A DNA stretch of 64,000 bases from Oidiodendron maius Zn (GCA_000827325.1 KN832872.1:2829580-2893579), one strand, 5' to 3'; positions 32,727-44,881 are shown, counted from the stretch's first letter. Numbers and translations: made by a program. The notes: a model not told the origin generated them from the letters alone.

Positions 32727-34429
32727 GACAATATACTAAAGTTCTAGTACGCAGGGACAGACGTTAGTAGAGTTTCCTACAGGAGCGCCTCTTTCTTCCC
32801 GAGAATATTGAGGAGGGTTAATTAAGTATCAACAATCTGTAGTTTACAATATATTAATAATGGAATAAATTTATAGAAGTGAGCAATAGGCATTAAAGTA
32901 GCATAGGGGCCTATTTCCTTAGCACTTTTCTTGTAGAATGGCTGAAGAGTTCTACTAGATACCAAAATTTTTGCTATCCTGCTAGTAATATCATTAAGGC
33001 TGTCTATTGATGCCTATTTGCGAGTTAGATATATGCTTAAGAGTAGAATATATTTAGAGGAATAACTTACTTTTACAGCATCAGTAGAGGAGAGCTTGTT
33101 TATAGAATCTTGAAGGTCCTAGGACTTGGTCGTGATTTCATTTAATCCTATAACAAAATAATTTTATATAGATGAAGATATTTATTTTATATTACTGTTT
33201 AAGGCTCTAAGAATAATGCAAACCGAAAATAACTGGTTGAGTTGCTTAGTGATGGACAATAATACTGAACCTTTGAAGCAAAATGCTGTAAGCTATTGTT
33301 TAGAATTTAGGACCATGATGCTTCTGGACGGACCGTGAAGCAAGGGTGTATCTTTGCTTTTAAGATATAAAGGGGGGAGCGGTGTACTGATGCAGAAATA
33401 CGCGTAACAAAACGGGTTACCCAGCGAGATGAGACATGCTCGCTCAAAAGCCCACTCACTAGCTTCTTCTCACCATTGGAAATGTTCTTCTTAGATATCT
33501 GCCATGTATAGAGTTAATAGTGGCAGAGTCATTACATCCGATAGAACTAGTTGAACTTAATCAAATACGGGTGTGGTCATAGGACGGGATATCAAAGGGC
33601 GGCCAGTAAAGCCGAGCGCTATTTTTGCACAACTAGGACTTCTGACCCATAAAACTTAGGACGCTTTAGTCTTCAGACATATAATATCATCTTTATACTG
33701 TATCGATATATCCATTATAAATCTCTGTTAATTTACAAGACACTTATTGCGCAACTTTGCAGCTAATATATGTGCTATTAAGGCTAGAATATAACAGTAG
33801 AAAGTAAGCTGTACAAAGAATGAAACAAGATAGCTACAAAAATAGTATTAATTTTCGTTGGGATTTTTGCAATTCAAGTGGAGTTGTCAAAAATACTACG
33901 AGATTTTCGCTTCACAGGGATGTTAGGTATGCCATGTACATATGAATTTAGCTAGATTTATTAGGTAAATAAGGAAAGCTAAAGTTTTAACGTGGATTTC
34001 CAGCAATAAATCTCATGTAAAGAGCTTAAAGTTGTTTAGGGATATAGGGAACTCTCTGTTTATTATTAACAAGATAGCTATATATTAGTATTGTGTGAAA
34101 TAAACGAATAAATAGCGATTTTAGACTCTATAATAAACTAGTAATCCCTAGTATAAGTTATATTATATAGTAAGGTATAACCCTCTAATAAAGGATCAAG
34201 CAAAGAAAGACGGGAAAATAAAACAGCTCACTTATTTCTTTTGAATGACCTCTTCTAGCGTAACATCAACTTGGAAATATTGCACTAAATTTGCATCGGA
34301 AAAATCCTTCTATTTCTACTTAAGGCGGCCTGTACAACTAGAAAGACCTACCAAGAATTCACCTGGAAGAAAATACTGTTGCTCGTAGCAGCGATAACAT
34401 GATATAAGACAATACTATTCTTTATAGAG
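32727..34429. other. Gene-free AT-rich stretch
   Basis: 1.7 kb with no ORF of interest. Long AT-rich runs (32820-33200, 33650-34200) look like decayed repeat DNA. No tRNA or structured element found. Confidence 0.45.
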
Positions 34430-35343
34430 TCAATGGCGTCCAAATACAGATCCCCTCTCACCATACCTCCAATGCAATTGTCGGGGCTGGTCGGGTTCTG
34501 GCTTTCGGTAGGTAGCGAAGACGGTTATGACAGCAACAATGAGGACGAGAACACCAATAATTGTTCCCACAATCTCAGGTGCAGTGAAATGACTCGAAGA
34601 GTTCCCAGACGAGTCATTGCTTGCTGCGGTCGGCCCCGAAGGCGTAGGAGAAACAGTACTTGCAGGGGGAGAACTGTGTAGATTGTGATTGGGATTCTGA
34701 AGTTGAAGTGAAACTGGGAGAGGAGGTATGTGAAGCAACTGCAGCTACGTTGCTAGTCGTCGAAGTTGCCGTGGGGGTCGTACCCGCGGGTTGCTGAGCT
34801 GCTGAACGACAACAACTAAATAAACGGAAGCCTAGCAAAGACACCAACATTAAGAAAGAGAGTGATAAAGGCCACAAGTATGATTGCCTGCGTTGAATGA
34901 CGCCGCAATGAATCTGAAGCCGCCGAGGATCGTTGGTTTACGTATTGCGTGACATACGCAGTTACTGTAGCAGTTGGGTACCCAAGAACACTACACGCAC
35001 CTGTCGAAAGTATCGTTGGCTCAATGACGCTTGTATATCCCTTGACCGAGCAATAATTCAGCAGCACCGAAGTCGCCATTGACTGATCTTGAATGTCGGA
35101 GCAGAGCGAATAGGCTTCGCTATAGACATATTGAACACCGGCGCCGAGTATGTCTGGTCGACAAAGGCATGCATTAGTTGAGCATTCCTCTTCATATTTG
35201 ACATCGTCGAGGCACTCTTGTACGCATGCCCGAAGATCTGCCCAGTTGCTGGCTGTCGTGAAATCAATGAGGTCTGGGTCGACAACTTGGGCTCAGATGA
35301 GGCTGGTTAAGTGAACGAAAGCAACCAGTGCTAGCAATAATAT
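34430..35343 (-). pseudogene. Broken cell-surface protein gene (Cys-rich domain, Ser/Thr-rich stalk, TM)
   Basis: Minus-strand reading shows a hydrophobic leader (KILLLALVAFVHLTSLI), a Cys-rich outer domain (ASNWADLRACVQECLDD, CSTNACLCRPDILGAG, AYSLCSD) of CFEM-like character, a Ser/Thr-rich stalk (TTPTATSTTSNVAAVAS) and a transmembrane helix (IVGTIIGVLVLIVAVITVFA) with a short cytoplasmic tail. The leader has ATA where a start codon is expected (35341-35343) and a TGA stop directly after it (35293-35295). The stalk changes frame near 34690. Two of these lesions are C:G to T:A type. If extra introns exist the gene might still be expressed, but I could not build a clean model. Confidence 0.5.
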
Positions 35344-37342
35344 TTTGGAGTTGTAGGTGATAGCTATTTTAACAGTTTGCACCCCTGTTGAAGGAAGTAA
35401 CAGGAAGGAGACTGCAGTTCTGTTCGCGCACGAAGTAATCACGTAAGGCTAATGGCTGGGCGTGGGATAGCCTTGTCTTCGTTTAAATGTCTTGCAAGAG
35501 ATGAAGAGCGTCTTTTTTTACGCTCAATAAGGTGCCTGTAGCCAGAGCCCAGCCTCGCCCAGGACTTTGCGCGTGATCACTCTCTCAACGAATGAGCAAG
35601 GCCCTTGGCGAAGTATAGTATTCAAAGTATTGCATATTAGTCTATCTTGAAAGCTAAATTAAGCCACATCACAGTATCAACCAATCAACTTCGACTGATT
35701 AATCTGACAACAAAATACAAGTTGTTCTACCAAGACGTGCTGTCGACAACAATTAAGGGTGCGGGATAGAAACCCCATCGCTAGTGCGGCAGAGCTTTGC
35801 GACACAACATGTGCGGCATTTAATCGGGGATTATCTACAGCTCTATGACCAGTCTACTCAAACGTCCTTATGCCTCCTTCCTTTATCAGACACCATTTCT
35901 CTGTAATCGCAGGCGGATGATGAAAGGATTGATGTGTTTCGGTACGCGCCGTGCCCCTACAGCTTATCACCCTTTCTATAACCGTTCGTACATCTGAAAG
36001 TTACCCACTAAGCACAAAGTTCTTCGGCAAAAGAGTGAAAATAGGAGGGCCAACGACTCTGTAGCCTCACATGTCCCAGGCCCATAAGGCGGCATCTCTA
36101 ACTATGCCCCATAGTGAACAATTTGCTCCCAGACTATCGGTATATCTATCTCCGTCCAACAAACGGTCAGCTCCTCCTCGTGGAGCGCTGATGCGACCTC
36201 CCGCTCGTGCTATTGTGTCCCTCGCCGCAGCAGCGACGCTTAGAACTTGCTTGCGACTTCGACACACAACCGGTTAGACGACAGTTACCGGCCATGTCAA
36301 GTATGGCGGTACTAGTGCATTCTAGCTCCGGGGTTGGGCGTAATACACTTTTATTATCAGCAACAAAGACAATTCTCATGGCCCATGTCTACTTTTCCCA
36401 ATTCCGTTGTCTTACCCTCGCCATACTAGGCCCCTATTTTCTGACACTCGCATAGATTGTGAGTTACTATACTAGATGCTGTTAAGAAAGAAGGGATATC
36501 AGTCCATTTTCAGTCTCTTAGTATGGAGCATTAGAGAATCTCATCTTGTAGTAGGTCTAAAGAAAGCCTTCAGATACCGTTGCCTGAAGCGCGGAAGAAC
36601 TCTCTCGACGATAGATAAGTAACACTGTAAATAGTATTCATTATCGCCTAATTTCACCACGCCATACCCTACCTAGTACTATCTAGGTGGAGGTCGAAAC
36701 GACGGAAGAGAGTAGTAAATGCTACTTACAACTCGCGATACACAAGGCTGCCTAACAGAGTGTACTAGCCAGTTCCCCGCAGTGCATAAGAACATTACCT
36801 CACATGATTTCACTGCCCCGTTACGACCGACACCAAGTCAGCCAGTATAAGTCAGCAAGCTTCAGAGGCAGAGGCCGAGTCGAGGAGTGGCTCAGCACAA
36901 CTGACGATTGTAACTATCTTCTCTTCACCTTCGCGACAGTCAGCTGTAAGATACGAGATATTTGTTCGAAGCGACTTCTCATGCAACTTGTCGGATTTTT
37001 CAGTTGTATTCTGCAGCTGCGGGAAAGACAGGCACCACTCACGCCCCTGCAGTATGAGCTGCCAGCTGAAGGAACATGGGGTATTTGCTGCAAATTCCGA
37101 TTGGTGGATAAGAGACCACGAGCGAACCCATTGGATTCTGAGGTGTGCGAATGTAATCCGGCCCAGACGCAGCCGAGTGCCATTACAAGCAGGGCGTACG
37201 GTACCGTGGTAAGGCGAGTTAGTAATGCCCAACGTGCCTCCTTCAACATCAACAGAGATAAATAGGGTCACATGTACACAATAGACCTTTTCCATTCCCT
37301 TCATCTACTAGACTGCCAAGAACTTTGTTCTAATAGTCTCCT
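35344..37342. other. Gene-free stretch
   Basis: 2.0 kb. Overlapping sense and antisense ORFs at 36804-37304 and 36067-36455 have no recognisable protein features and are not credible genes. The right end carries the promoter of the next gene. Confidence 0.4.
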
Positions 37343-38190
37343 ATGAAACCTGCTGAAGGTCTTCAAGTGGTAGACCGTACTGAGGGTCTCCAAGTGGTAG
37401 ACCGCACTGAAGGTCTACCAGTTGTAGACCACTGGGTCAACTTACCTGCTTCAGAGCCTCGCCATGATACGGTGTATGTAGTAGAGAAGTCGACCCGTAG
37501 TCCGCAGTGGACGATATTTGGGCTCGTTGCTGTGATTATTGTTTTGATTATCGCTGCTGCTGGCGCTGGGGTTGGAAGTTTCATGGCTGGAAAGCAACAT
37601 TGCAATGGTGTGGCTGCCGTTGCTCAAAGGCATGAAAAGATGCCCCTTCCACCGAGTTGTACAGTACAGCATCTAAATCTAATGGGTGCAATAACAGCGT
37701 TATCACCACAACGATCACAGCAGAATCGGGCGCCTGCGTGACTACCACAGAGATCACAGAAATGTCAGGCACCTGCATGCCTACTACCACAATCACAGCA
37801 GCATCAGGCGCCTGCGTGACTACGACAACGATTACAGAAGCATCAGGCATCTGCATACCTACTACGGTCATAGCAGCATCAGGTACCTGCATGACTACCA
37901 CAACGATCGCGGTAACATCAGACACCTGCATACCGACTACGGTCACAGCAGAATCAGGTGCCTGCATACCGACTACGGTCACAGCAGAATCAGGTACCTG
38001 CATACCTACCACAACGGTCACAGCAGCACCACCCAGTGATTCCCTAGTTTATAATTCCACAGCCAGTACAGGACAATATACTTGTCAATGCTTAGCCTCC
38101 TTGAATTCAATTAACTCGGCTGCCACCACATTTATTTGTTCTTCGGTCTCCGGCTCCGGAGTCCCGGTATGTTTCCACTCTCGCCTTTAG
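37343..38190 (+). CDS. Type II membrane protein with tandem-repeat stalk
   Basis: Model: join(37343..37607, 37670..38190), 261 aa; the 62-bp intron keeps phase but other splices near 37630-37669 are possible. N-terminal cytoplasmic tail with three near-identical units (GLQVVDRTE twice, then GLPVVDHW), one transmembrane helix (IFGLVAVIIVLIIAAAGAGV), then an outer stalk of about nine imperfect units like ITAESGACVTTT, and a Cys-containing end (YTCQCLASLNS ... FICSSVSGSG). The same plan (tail with GLEV motif, TM with Gly-rich end, Thr/Ser stalk) appears in the PAN-like protein at 57241, so they are probably distant paralogues. A further intron after GVP at about 38168 could change the last residues. 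Function unknown; cell-surface role inferred. Confidence 0.6.
37356..37432 (+). repeat. Tandem repeat, 27-30 bp unit, three copies
   Basis: Unit reads GGTCTTCAAGTGGTAGACCG with small changes, encoding GLQVVDRTE. It lies in the cytoplasmic tail of the type II membrane protein. A length-variable coding minisatellite. Confidence 0.75.
37700..38030 (+). repeat. Imperfect coding minisatellite, about nine units
   Basis: Units of about 36-42 bp built around ACAGCAGAATCAGG and TGCATACCGACTACGGTC, encoding variations of TAESGTCIPTTTI. One Cys occurs in every unit at a fixed place, so the stalk could be disulphide-linked. Two adjacent units near 37940-37995 are almost identical, a sign of recent duplication. 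Confidence 0.75.
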
Positions 38191-39678
38191 CCTCGTCCTC
38201 CATCTCCATCCCACCCTCGTTCTGATTGCCAGAATACCCAGTGAAATATGTCTGCTTTACGGAGAGCGAGAGAGACTTTTCCTTAGCGGACTGATGCACT
38301 AACATGAGCAATGGTATAGTGCTTCCCTGTAACCGACCCCGCTTATTTTGTATTCGCGTGCTGGCAAATTGCCGGAAGCCATGGAGGCCTTTGCTTGTAA
38401 TGGACTCCGCACCAGGCTGATTATATGGGAGTTGGCGGTTCGAATTGCTGCACAGTGGTGAGGGGGGCCTTCGCATATACCTCGCTTTCTAGAAGCTCAG
38501 CTCTCCGTCGTGTGTCATGGACTTGACTTCGCGTGACCTCTCTTACCTCGTCCTACTTAAGCTATGTCATGTATCTCTAATTCTCGCCTCCTTCTGTTTC
38601 TCCTCCTTGGCTTCGGGATTCTTTGTCTATAGGCTAATAAAGACGTTTAACCCGTGAGAGGTATAGTATTACTTTCGTCCACTATACACATAGCCCTTCA
38701 GAAACCTTGCTACAACGCTGGACAAAACCCTCCCTCTCTGAATCCTACTCTGCTTGTATGGGTAGGCACAGCATTGAAGTTCGTGCTATAGGAGGGTAAA
38801 ATGGTCTAGGGAGAGGGTCTTAGGTCTTCAGTTAGCGTCGTGATGCCCACATAGTTTAATTTCTGCTTCCGCCTGCACTATTACGCATACACGACATAAG
38901 CCTTGCAGTTAAGATATCTTATAAGGCATACGTTACATTACATTACACTTCATCCTTTAGCTTCGACTTTAGTGATTATTTTCTACTCTATTTCACAACC
39001 CAAGGCGACCGTCGCCCGCCTTCCCGCCTCTTCCTGAACTTGATCCTCTAAGAACCTCTCGCACCTCTGGTCACATCCTATCTTACGAGCCTGACACTGT
39101 GAGGGCATATAAATAGTTCCGCTTAGTCTCTATATTAAATGCAATAAGCGCTTTCGACGTCAGTGTTTATCCTACTTTAGCTTAGATATATACTCTACCA
39201 GTGCAATAGCCTCACTACATATAGGTTCAACGATAGAGTCGCAGAATAGAAGTGTTGTATTAGTGTGAGAGAACTAATCTAAGTAGAAAAGAAGAGTCGT
39301 CAAGGCTTAAGGCAAACCTCTTAAGGAGAGAAGGGGGGTGGCGGGAAAAATGAACCTAGTCAACTAGACCTATTATACAGTTCTAGGAAGTGGTGTATAC
39401 TAAGAGGCATCAGAAATTTCTAAAACTTCTCCTACAAGTATGAAGGCTGCTTAATGGAGCCCGTGAAATCTGAATCAAGATCGCCATAAACTTGGCCCTT
39501 TGGAGCCAAATGCAGCAAACCCAGAAGAGATAGTACTGCCTAGGATTGTTACTACATATTAGCCACTATACTATATGTTTCTAGAGCAGAATTTATGTGC
39601 AAATATGGCATTCTCTAAGAACCAGGCAAAGTTGAAGACAGCTGCTGCGCAAGACGAAAAATGCGCGCATGACTCCAC
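38191..39678. other. Gene-free stretch
   Basis: 1.5 kb without a supported gene, RNA or repeat. A tRNA-like GGTTCGAATT near 38438 has no matching stem. Confidence 0.4.
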
Positions 39679-40317
39679 TCAAGTAAAAATGGATAGATTT
39701 CCGATGAAAGGGCCCTGGTGATTATTGTTAGAGAAAACGTCAAGCTACTTACGACCAAGATGGTGAAAGACACAGCATCTTACCATGTACACCAGATTCC
39801 GGTAACTGATTCTCCATGACTTATCTTCCTGTTTATCCCACACATCCTGATACTGCCCATAAGCAGTCACTATCTGGCCAGCAAACTGCCCAATACCAAA
39901 ATGGGTTGCAGTGAAATATGTCACAGAAACTGCAGTATTTGGAGACAAAATATCGATAGCCTGTGTGCCGAATGAATGCTGCGTGGTGACGGGAGCAAGA
40001 CTAGCCTCTAATGCCGATTCAATTGTAGACAGCGGAGTCAAGACATTTAAGGGCGCCGTGTAGTTTGCCACTGCATTAGTAGCAAACACGAGCCCCAGGG
40101 CTGGGAAATTCTTTCCATCGATGGCGAGGGGATAGAGTGCCAAGGTGTTGCGGAGAGCGTCCACATCAGAGGGGCTTGCGACATACTCCGCGCCCTGAAA
40201 GGCATATGGGAGATCGAATTGAGGCACAGGTTGGCCGGAAGTTAGCGGAGCCGAGCCAGCAGCAACGGAAGCCGAAAGGCCCAGCAGGGCAGCGTAAAAA
40301 GAGATGCTAAGATGCAT
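39679..40317 (-). CDS. Secreted SnoaL-like (NTF2-fold) protein
   Basis: SnoaL-like proteins share a cone-shaped fold used by polyketide cyclases, dehydratases and many proteins without known reaction. Model: complement join(39679..39714, 39784..40317), 189 aa; the 69-bp intron keeps phase and its last exon supplies the usual ending (RNLVYM|GPFIGNLSIFT). Start at MHLSISFYAALLGLSASVAA gives a clear signal peptide; the upstream Met at 40392 would hide it. Body: ASPSDVDALRNTLALYPLAI, FATNAVANYTAPL, STIESALEASL, TTQHSFGTQAI and SWRISYRNLVYM, typical of fungal secreted SnoaL_4 members. It lies beside a DUF3237 gene and an AKR gene in the tailoring neighbourhood. Confidence 0.85.
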
Positions 40318-40973
40318 GGCGTGTATTCTAGGGCTGACAGATCTGTTGAAGTCGAATGTAGTACAGCAGCTTGAGGTACGAGAGATGGACAACCGGGCCG
40401 TTACTTATGATACGATTCATATAAATCGCCAGCCATCCCTTGCACGCTATCCACAATTGGCGGGCTGCCCGGAATTGCATGCTTCGGATTCTCGTAAGCC
40501 CAGCCCCGTGAATTTCTGCTGCCCCGGTGTGACTGCGGTGGTTGTTCTGCATAGGGCATAGCGTGATAATTTGCCAACGCAGAACTACATTGCACCTTGT
40601 AAAGTTAAATGTTGGGTTGGTTCGATTTAACTCGGCCTTACATTTTGTATTTTAGCGATCAAATGCCCGCGCCTGTAGCATGTCTGCACTGGTGAGAGCC
40701 TAGAGGTTGTGATTTCCAACAGCGGCGCGCAGCCAACATTACGCGTTCACCCTTCTTGGTTTACTTGAGGGCCTGTAGGCAGCAACGTAGAAAAGTCGAC
40801 AGCTTTTGCATTTGACGGTTCGATCACTTCTAGTCGCGTGTCGTTAAACTATCGGACAAGTTAAACATATTGTAACATACTTTCGGTTGGCTCAAAGGCA
40901 ACCACGAGCTATGTCACCGTCGCAACCTCGGTCTTAGTTTAATGCTCATCAGATTTCACCGTAGCAACGACAT
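40318..40973. other. Intergenic region
   Basis: 656 bp between the SnoaL-like gene start and the end of the DUF3237 gene, both on the minus strand; so it holds the SnoaL promoter. Short ORFs on both strands have no content. Confidence 0.35.
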
Positions 40974-41933
40974 TCAGTCCATGTCGGTACTTGGAACTAA
41001 TTTCGAAACCCTCGTTTCCACCCATATCGTGTCTTTGCCCACCACAAACCGCCCGTTTCCAACCCACGTGCAGTTTTCAAGACTCTTTAGCTTTCCAGGC
41101 CCGACCTGTTTTAAATATATTAGACAAATTCAACATCGCAGTGCCGGGAAACCAACTTCAAAAGTAAGGGTTGAGCCTGATGACTCTGTCAACCACAGCC
41201 CATACTCATGCCCCCTTCGGTAATACGGAGAACTTACTTGTCTGCCCAAACGGATGAGTCTTCGCGTCGGGACTGTGACTAAATATTGCCCTGATATCAT
41301 CATTACTCGCAACAGAGCCTATATAGGCATAGCTAATAGCTTGCTAATAGCAGGGCCATTGCGTAAATATCAACTCATCATAGAGGATTTTATGTCACTT
41401 ACACCATCTGCTGTCCTATATTTTGAAACTTCTTCAGATTAGTATGCGATACAGAAAAAAATAGAAAAGTAACGAGAAATATCAGAGTTGCGACTCACCT
41501 TGCGATTCCCCTCACGTTCACTCGACCATGCTCTTGGTCAGGATCAATGTAGAACCAGTCACCTCCATAAACAACCTCCAATTCTAGTTTCGGCTCAAAA
41601 CCCTCAACGGTGGTGATGGTTCCAGATGACATCTCCTATGCTACAGGTTAGCGCATGCTCCCTAGGGCAATACATCACCAGTTACGGGACGACACACATA
41701 GTGGGAAAATGTCGAACCGGTAAAGACTTGGCCTGTCATGATAGCATGAATAAGAGACACTATATCTTATTCCAAAATAGATCCTCAAAGTCTTACCAAC
41801 TTCATATCCTCTTCCGAGGTTAATCTACTAGATTAGCCATATTCAAAATTCATGACCAAGGCATCTTCTAGTGAGTTACCTTGAGGATGAAGGCGGGTTG
41901 AAGAGTCGGAAAACCTGTAGGACCAGAAGCCAT
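40974..41933 (-). CDS. DUF3237 family protein, eight exons
   Basis: Not visible as one long ORF; rebuilt from splice sites. Model: complement join(40974..41105, 41157..41176, 41238..41339, 41405..41415, 41499..41635, 41698..41732, 41797..41824, 41880..41933), 172 aa; every junction keeps phase. Sequence order matches DUF3237: FPTLQPAFILK, INLGRGYEVGQVFTGSTFSH, SSGTITTVEGFEPKLELEVV, YGGDWFYIDPDQEHGRVNVR, GIARTADAISYAYIGS, AIFSHSPDAKTHPFGQT, FEVGPGKLKSLENCTWVGNG, RFVVGKDTIWVETRVSK. One exon is only 11 nt. Function of the family is unknown (small beta-barrel proteins, often near secondary-metabolism or aromatic-degradation genes). Start at MASGPTGFPTL is the first Met. No signal peptide. Confidence 0.87.
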
Positions 41934-43288
41934 GTTAATGATATTGGTTTTCGATAGGTATGTCACGGCGTATACTATGAAGTGATACCTTTCTGCAAAA
42001 GAAGGCTGAGGGCGCTATCACCATATTTGAAGTGGATACTTGAAATGTGGTGTTGCAGCCTGTAATGAGTTTCTAATGCTCTTACTGCTAAGCTATGTGA
42101 TGTCAGCTGCAAATGCATTATACCCCTAGTGGGTCAAAGTTAAGAAGTGCATATCACTGTGAAGTCCGTAGAGGCTAGGTGATAAGCATGTTTGAGGTAT
42201 GACCCGCAAAGATACTACAGCTTATAATTATTATTTGGCTATGTTCGCTCGTGAAATTTGGTCCGCATTTTTTATCATGTAAGCTACGACAATTCTAAAA
42301 CTGGAGCCCGCCTGATAGGTTGTAATAACCGACCTAATCACTCAGCAGCGTAACTTAAAACCATATATGAGTCTCCGAATATAAATTGATTTCTAATCAC
42401 CCCTCAATCCTTCGGTAGCATTATACATAAAGCCGTATGTATTTTAAGCCATTATTATATTCCCCTGTAAGCGGCCCACCAGATGATAAGCTCCTAAGCT
42501 ATAAGCGGCCGTTTATACGACAGAATTCACTAACAGGTCTGCAATCTACTTTTTTACAAGGCTCTTGCTAGCAATGAAGTATTGTAGCCCTTTTCACCTA
42601 ACTATTTCCTATGAAGCTAAGAATAAAATTGTGCAACGGACCCACATAGTGTCATTTGATGCCAGACCGACAGAAATCAAGTCCATTCATCCTCACCGGT
42701 CTATACCATATTAGAAGCGATTAGTCGAATGGTGACAAATGATGCCATATTTTCGGCCAACCATATTGTAGACGATTAGTCGAATGTTGACAATTGCTGG
42801 AAATATCTCTTTACAGAGGTTGGGCAGCAATCCAGAGGTTGATCCAGACGCCTATCTTGCATAGACTGTTGACAAGTTCCCTCTCCTCCATTTCTTGTTC
42901 GTCTTGCATCCATCGACCCATGTACCAAGCCGCATGATATTTCCCAGCAGAGTTATACCATGGCAGTGTGGCAAAATAACAATTCGGTCTAAAGTGTGTG
43001 GGCCAAACGGAACGTGCGGGGCAGAGTAACGTATGCCTGTTCTACCTAATCGCCGCGAGAGGGACGTCGGAATTACGCACGCAAAGTCTAGCCCATAACG
43101 TAAGGCCGCTAATAATAATCGCATACTCCTAGTCCACATCCTATATATAATGGTAGGGAAACTGGGCCTTAGATCTCTGTGCAGGGCATCTATCTCTAGT
43201 GAGTTTGAACACATTATAGACTCCATCAGTCTTCACAACCTCATCCTCTTACCAACTCGCCAGCTTCCACTTTTCTGTCCCGGCAATA
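41934..43288. other. Intergenic region between divergent DUF3237 and AKR7 genes
   Basis: 1.35 kb shared upstream region. It contains two direct repeats (see 42706) and otherwise no ORF of interest. The left part (42200-42650) is AT-rich. Confidence 0.4.
42706..42799 (+). repeat. Two direct repeats of about 36 bp upstream of AKR7 gene
   Basis: CCATATTAGAAGCGATTAGT... from 42706 and CCATATTGTAGACGATTAGT... from 42761 (55 bp apart) share the core GATTAGTCGAATGKTGACAA. They lie about 0.5 kb before the AKR7 start. Could be transcription-factor sites duplicated in tandem. Confidence 0.55.
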
Positions 43289-44542
43289 ATGGCACCAACA
43301 TCAGCATTGAATCTTGTTCTTGGAGCAGGAAATGTATGTATCAGCTGTATACGTCGTATTTGGCCCGCAGATAGGCTCTCTAATGCATCATTAGATCGGA
43401 GATACAACTATTGATACGATGGCCCGATTTAACACGCCGGACGAAGTTAACGGATTCATCAACGCATTTTACAGCCGAGGCTATACTCAAATTGACACTG
43501 CTCGTGCCTACTCCCCTCACGCCAGAGGCTCATCTGAGCCAAGGCTCGGTGCCGTCGAAGCAGGAAAGAAATTCATCATCGACACCAAGGTCTTATCACT
43601 AACGCCTGGATCTCACGCAAGAGAGAAGATTGAGACAGGTATCAACGAATCTCTGGAAGCTTTGGAAATTAAACAGATTAACATCGAATACTTGCATCAG
43701 CCAGACCGACAGACTCCGTTTGAAGAGACAGTCGAAGCAATGGACAAGGCATACCGCGAAGGCAAATTCAAGTTTTTCGGGTTGTCGAACTACGCTGCGG
43801 CGGAGGTTGAGCAGATAGTGGAGATTTGCGAACGACGCGGATTTGTTAAGCCTAGTATCTATCAGGGACAGTACAATCCGATTGTGAGAGGAGGGGAGAA
43901 CGAATTGTTTCCGATCTTGCGAAAACATGGAATTGCCTTTTACGCATGGAGGTGAGCTCCTTGCCCGAAAAATGACATGCGAAAGTCAGGAACGCCAAAT
44001 ATGCTAACGTTTGGATTTGCCTATTTACTCTAGTCCTGCTGCGGCAGGTTTTTTTGCTGGCAACCACAAGGATATTCAACCAGGGGGCAGATTTGATAAG
44101 TCTGTAAGTAGGGTCCCGTAATGAATGTTTTTTGGTTTCAGTAACCCAAATTATAACTGCTACCCTCCTGATTGGTTCTCGTCCTCACAACTTCTATATT
44201 CATGACTGACCATTCCTTCTGTTGCAGCACTTCCTTGGTGGAGTTTACTCCGCCCTCTACCTCAAGCAAGAGATTATAACTGCTACAGACCGTGCCCTCG
44301 AGGCTGCTCTCAAGCACGGAATCAACGGTCATGCTGCGGCTCTCAGGTGGACAGCATACCACAGTCAACTGTCTTCCAAGTATGGAGACTCTATCATCCT
44401 TGGCGCATCCAGTCCTACGCAACTCGAATCTAACATTGATATGATTGAGGATGGACCTCTCCCAAATGATGTTGTCATTCATATTTCAGCCTTGTACAAC
44501 GAGATTACAGCTGCAGGAGAAAGTATCCCATACTACTTCTAG
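43289..44542 (+). CDS. Aldo-keto reductase, AKR7 (aflatoxin aldehyde reductase-like) type
   Basis: NADPH-dependent reduction of aldehydes or ketones in the cytosol. Model: join(43289..43333, 43395..43951, 44034..44103, 44228..44542), 328 aa, the family length. The first exon gives MAPTSALNLVLGAGN, the second starts IGDTTID. Seen: YTQIDTARAYSP (catalytic Asp and Tyr of the AKR tetrad), IIDTKVLS (Lys), IEYLHQPDRQTPFEETVEA (His), KFKFFGLSNYAAAEVEQIV, YQGQYNPIVRGGENELFPIL, AFYAWSPAAAGFFAG and the cofactor end SIILGASSPTQLESNID. All introns keep phase. It is divergent from the DUF3237 gene. Members occur both in detoxification and as tailoring reductases of polyketide clusters. Confidence 0.93.
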
Positions 44543-44881
44543 GTCAACTACCTGTATCTAAGTTGCTGTGTAGCACAGTCTGCTAGCTATCGTAGCCCCT
44601 AGACAAAGGAATAGATTCTTCGCCCGCTATATTCTCGCTATGATTTTGAAAGTAGTAAAATCATGGAATAAAAAGAGGGAACTCTACCACGACAGAGCCT
44701 TTTCTGCCCCTAAAGGCTGATTATCTCCGCGGTTTTTCTGGGACGCCTTTTAGCCATCTAGTGCATTGGCATGCCAAACGATATTCTGGTTGGCATATGA
44801 CAATATATTGGGATATCTCTTCCGTTAGTTCTACACTCTTTGTTCTTCAATAAACCCGGTGATCATACATGTCCTTCAGCT
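44543..44881. other. Convergent intergenic region
   Basis: 339 bp between the convergent ends of the AKR7 and the small membrane protein genes. Presumed to hold both polyadenylation signals; no other feature seen. Confidence 0.35.

Noticed and set aside
36804-37304. Overlapping ORFs of 153 codons (+) and 150 and 112 codons (-)
   Set aside because: They overlap each other on opposite strands, show no domain, signal or repeat, and no splice model improves them.
38434-38455. tRNA-like GGTTCGAATT box
   Set aside because: No matching T-stem, anticodon arm or acceptor stem around it.
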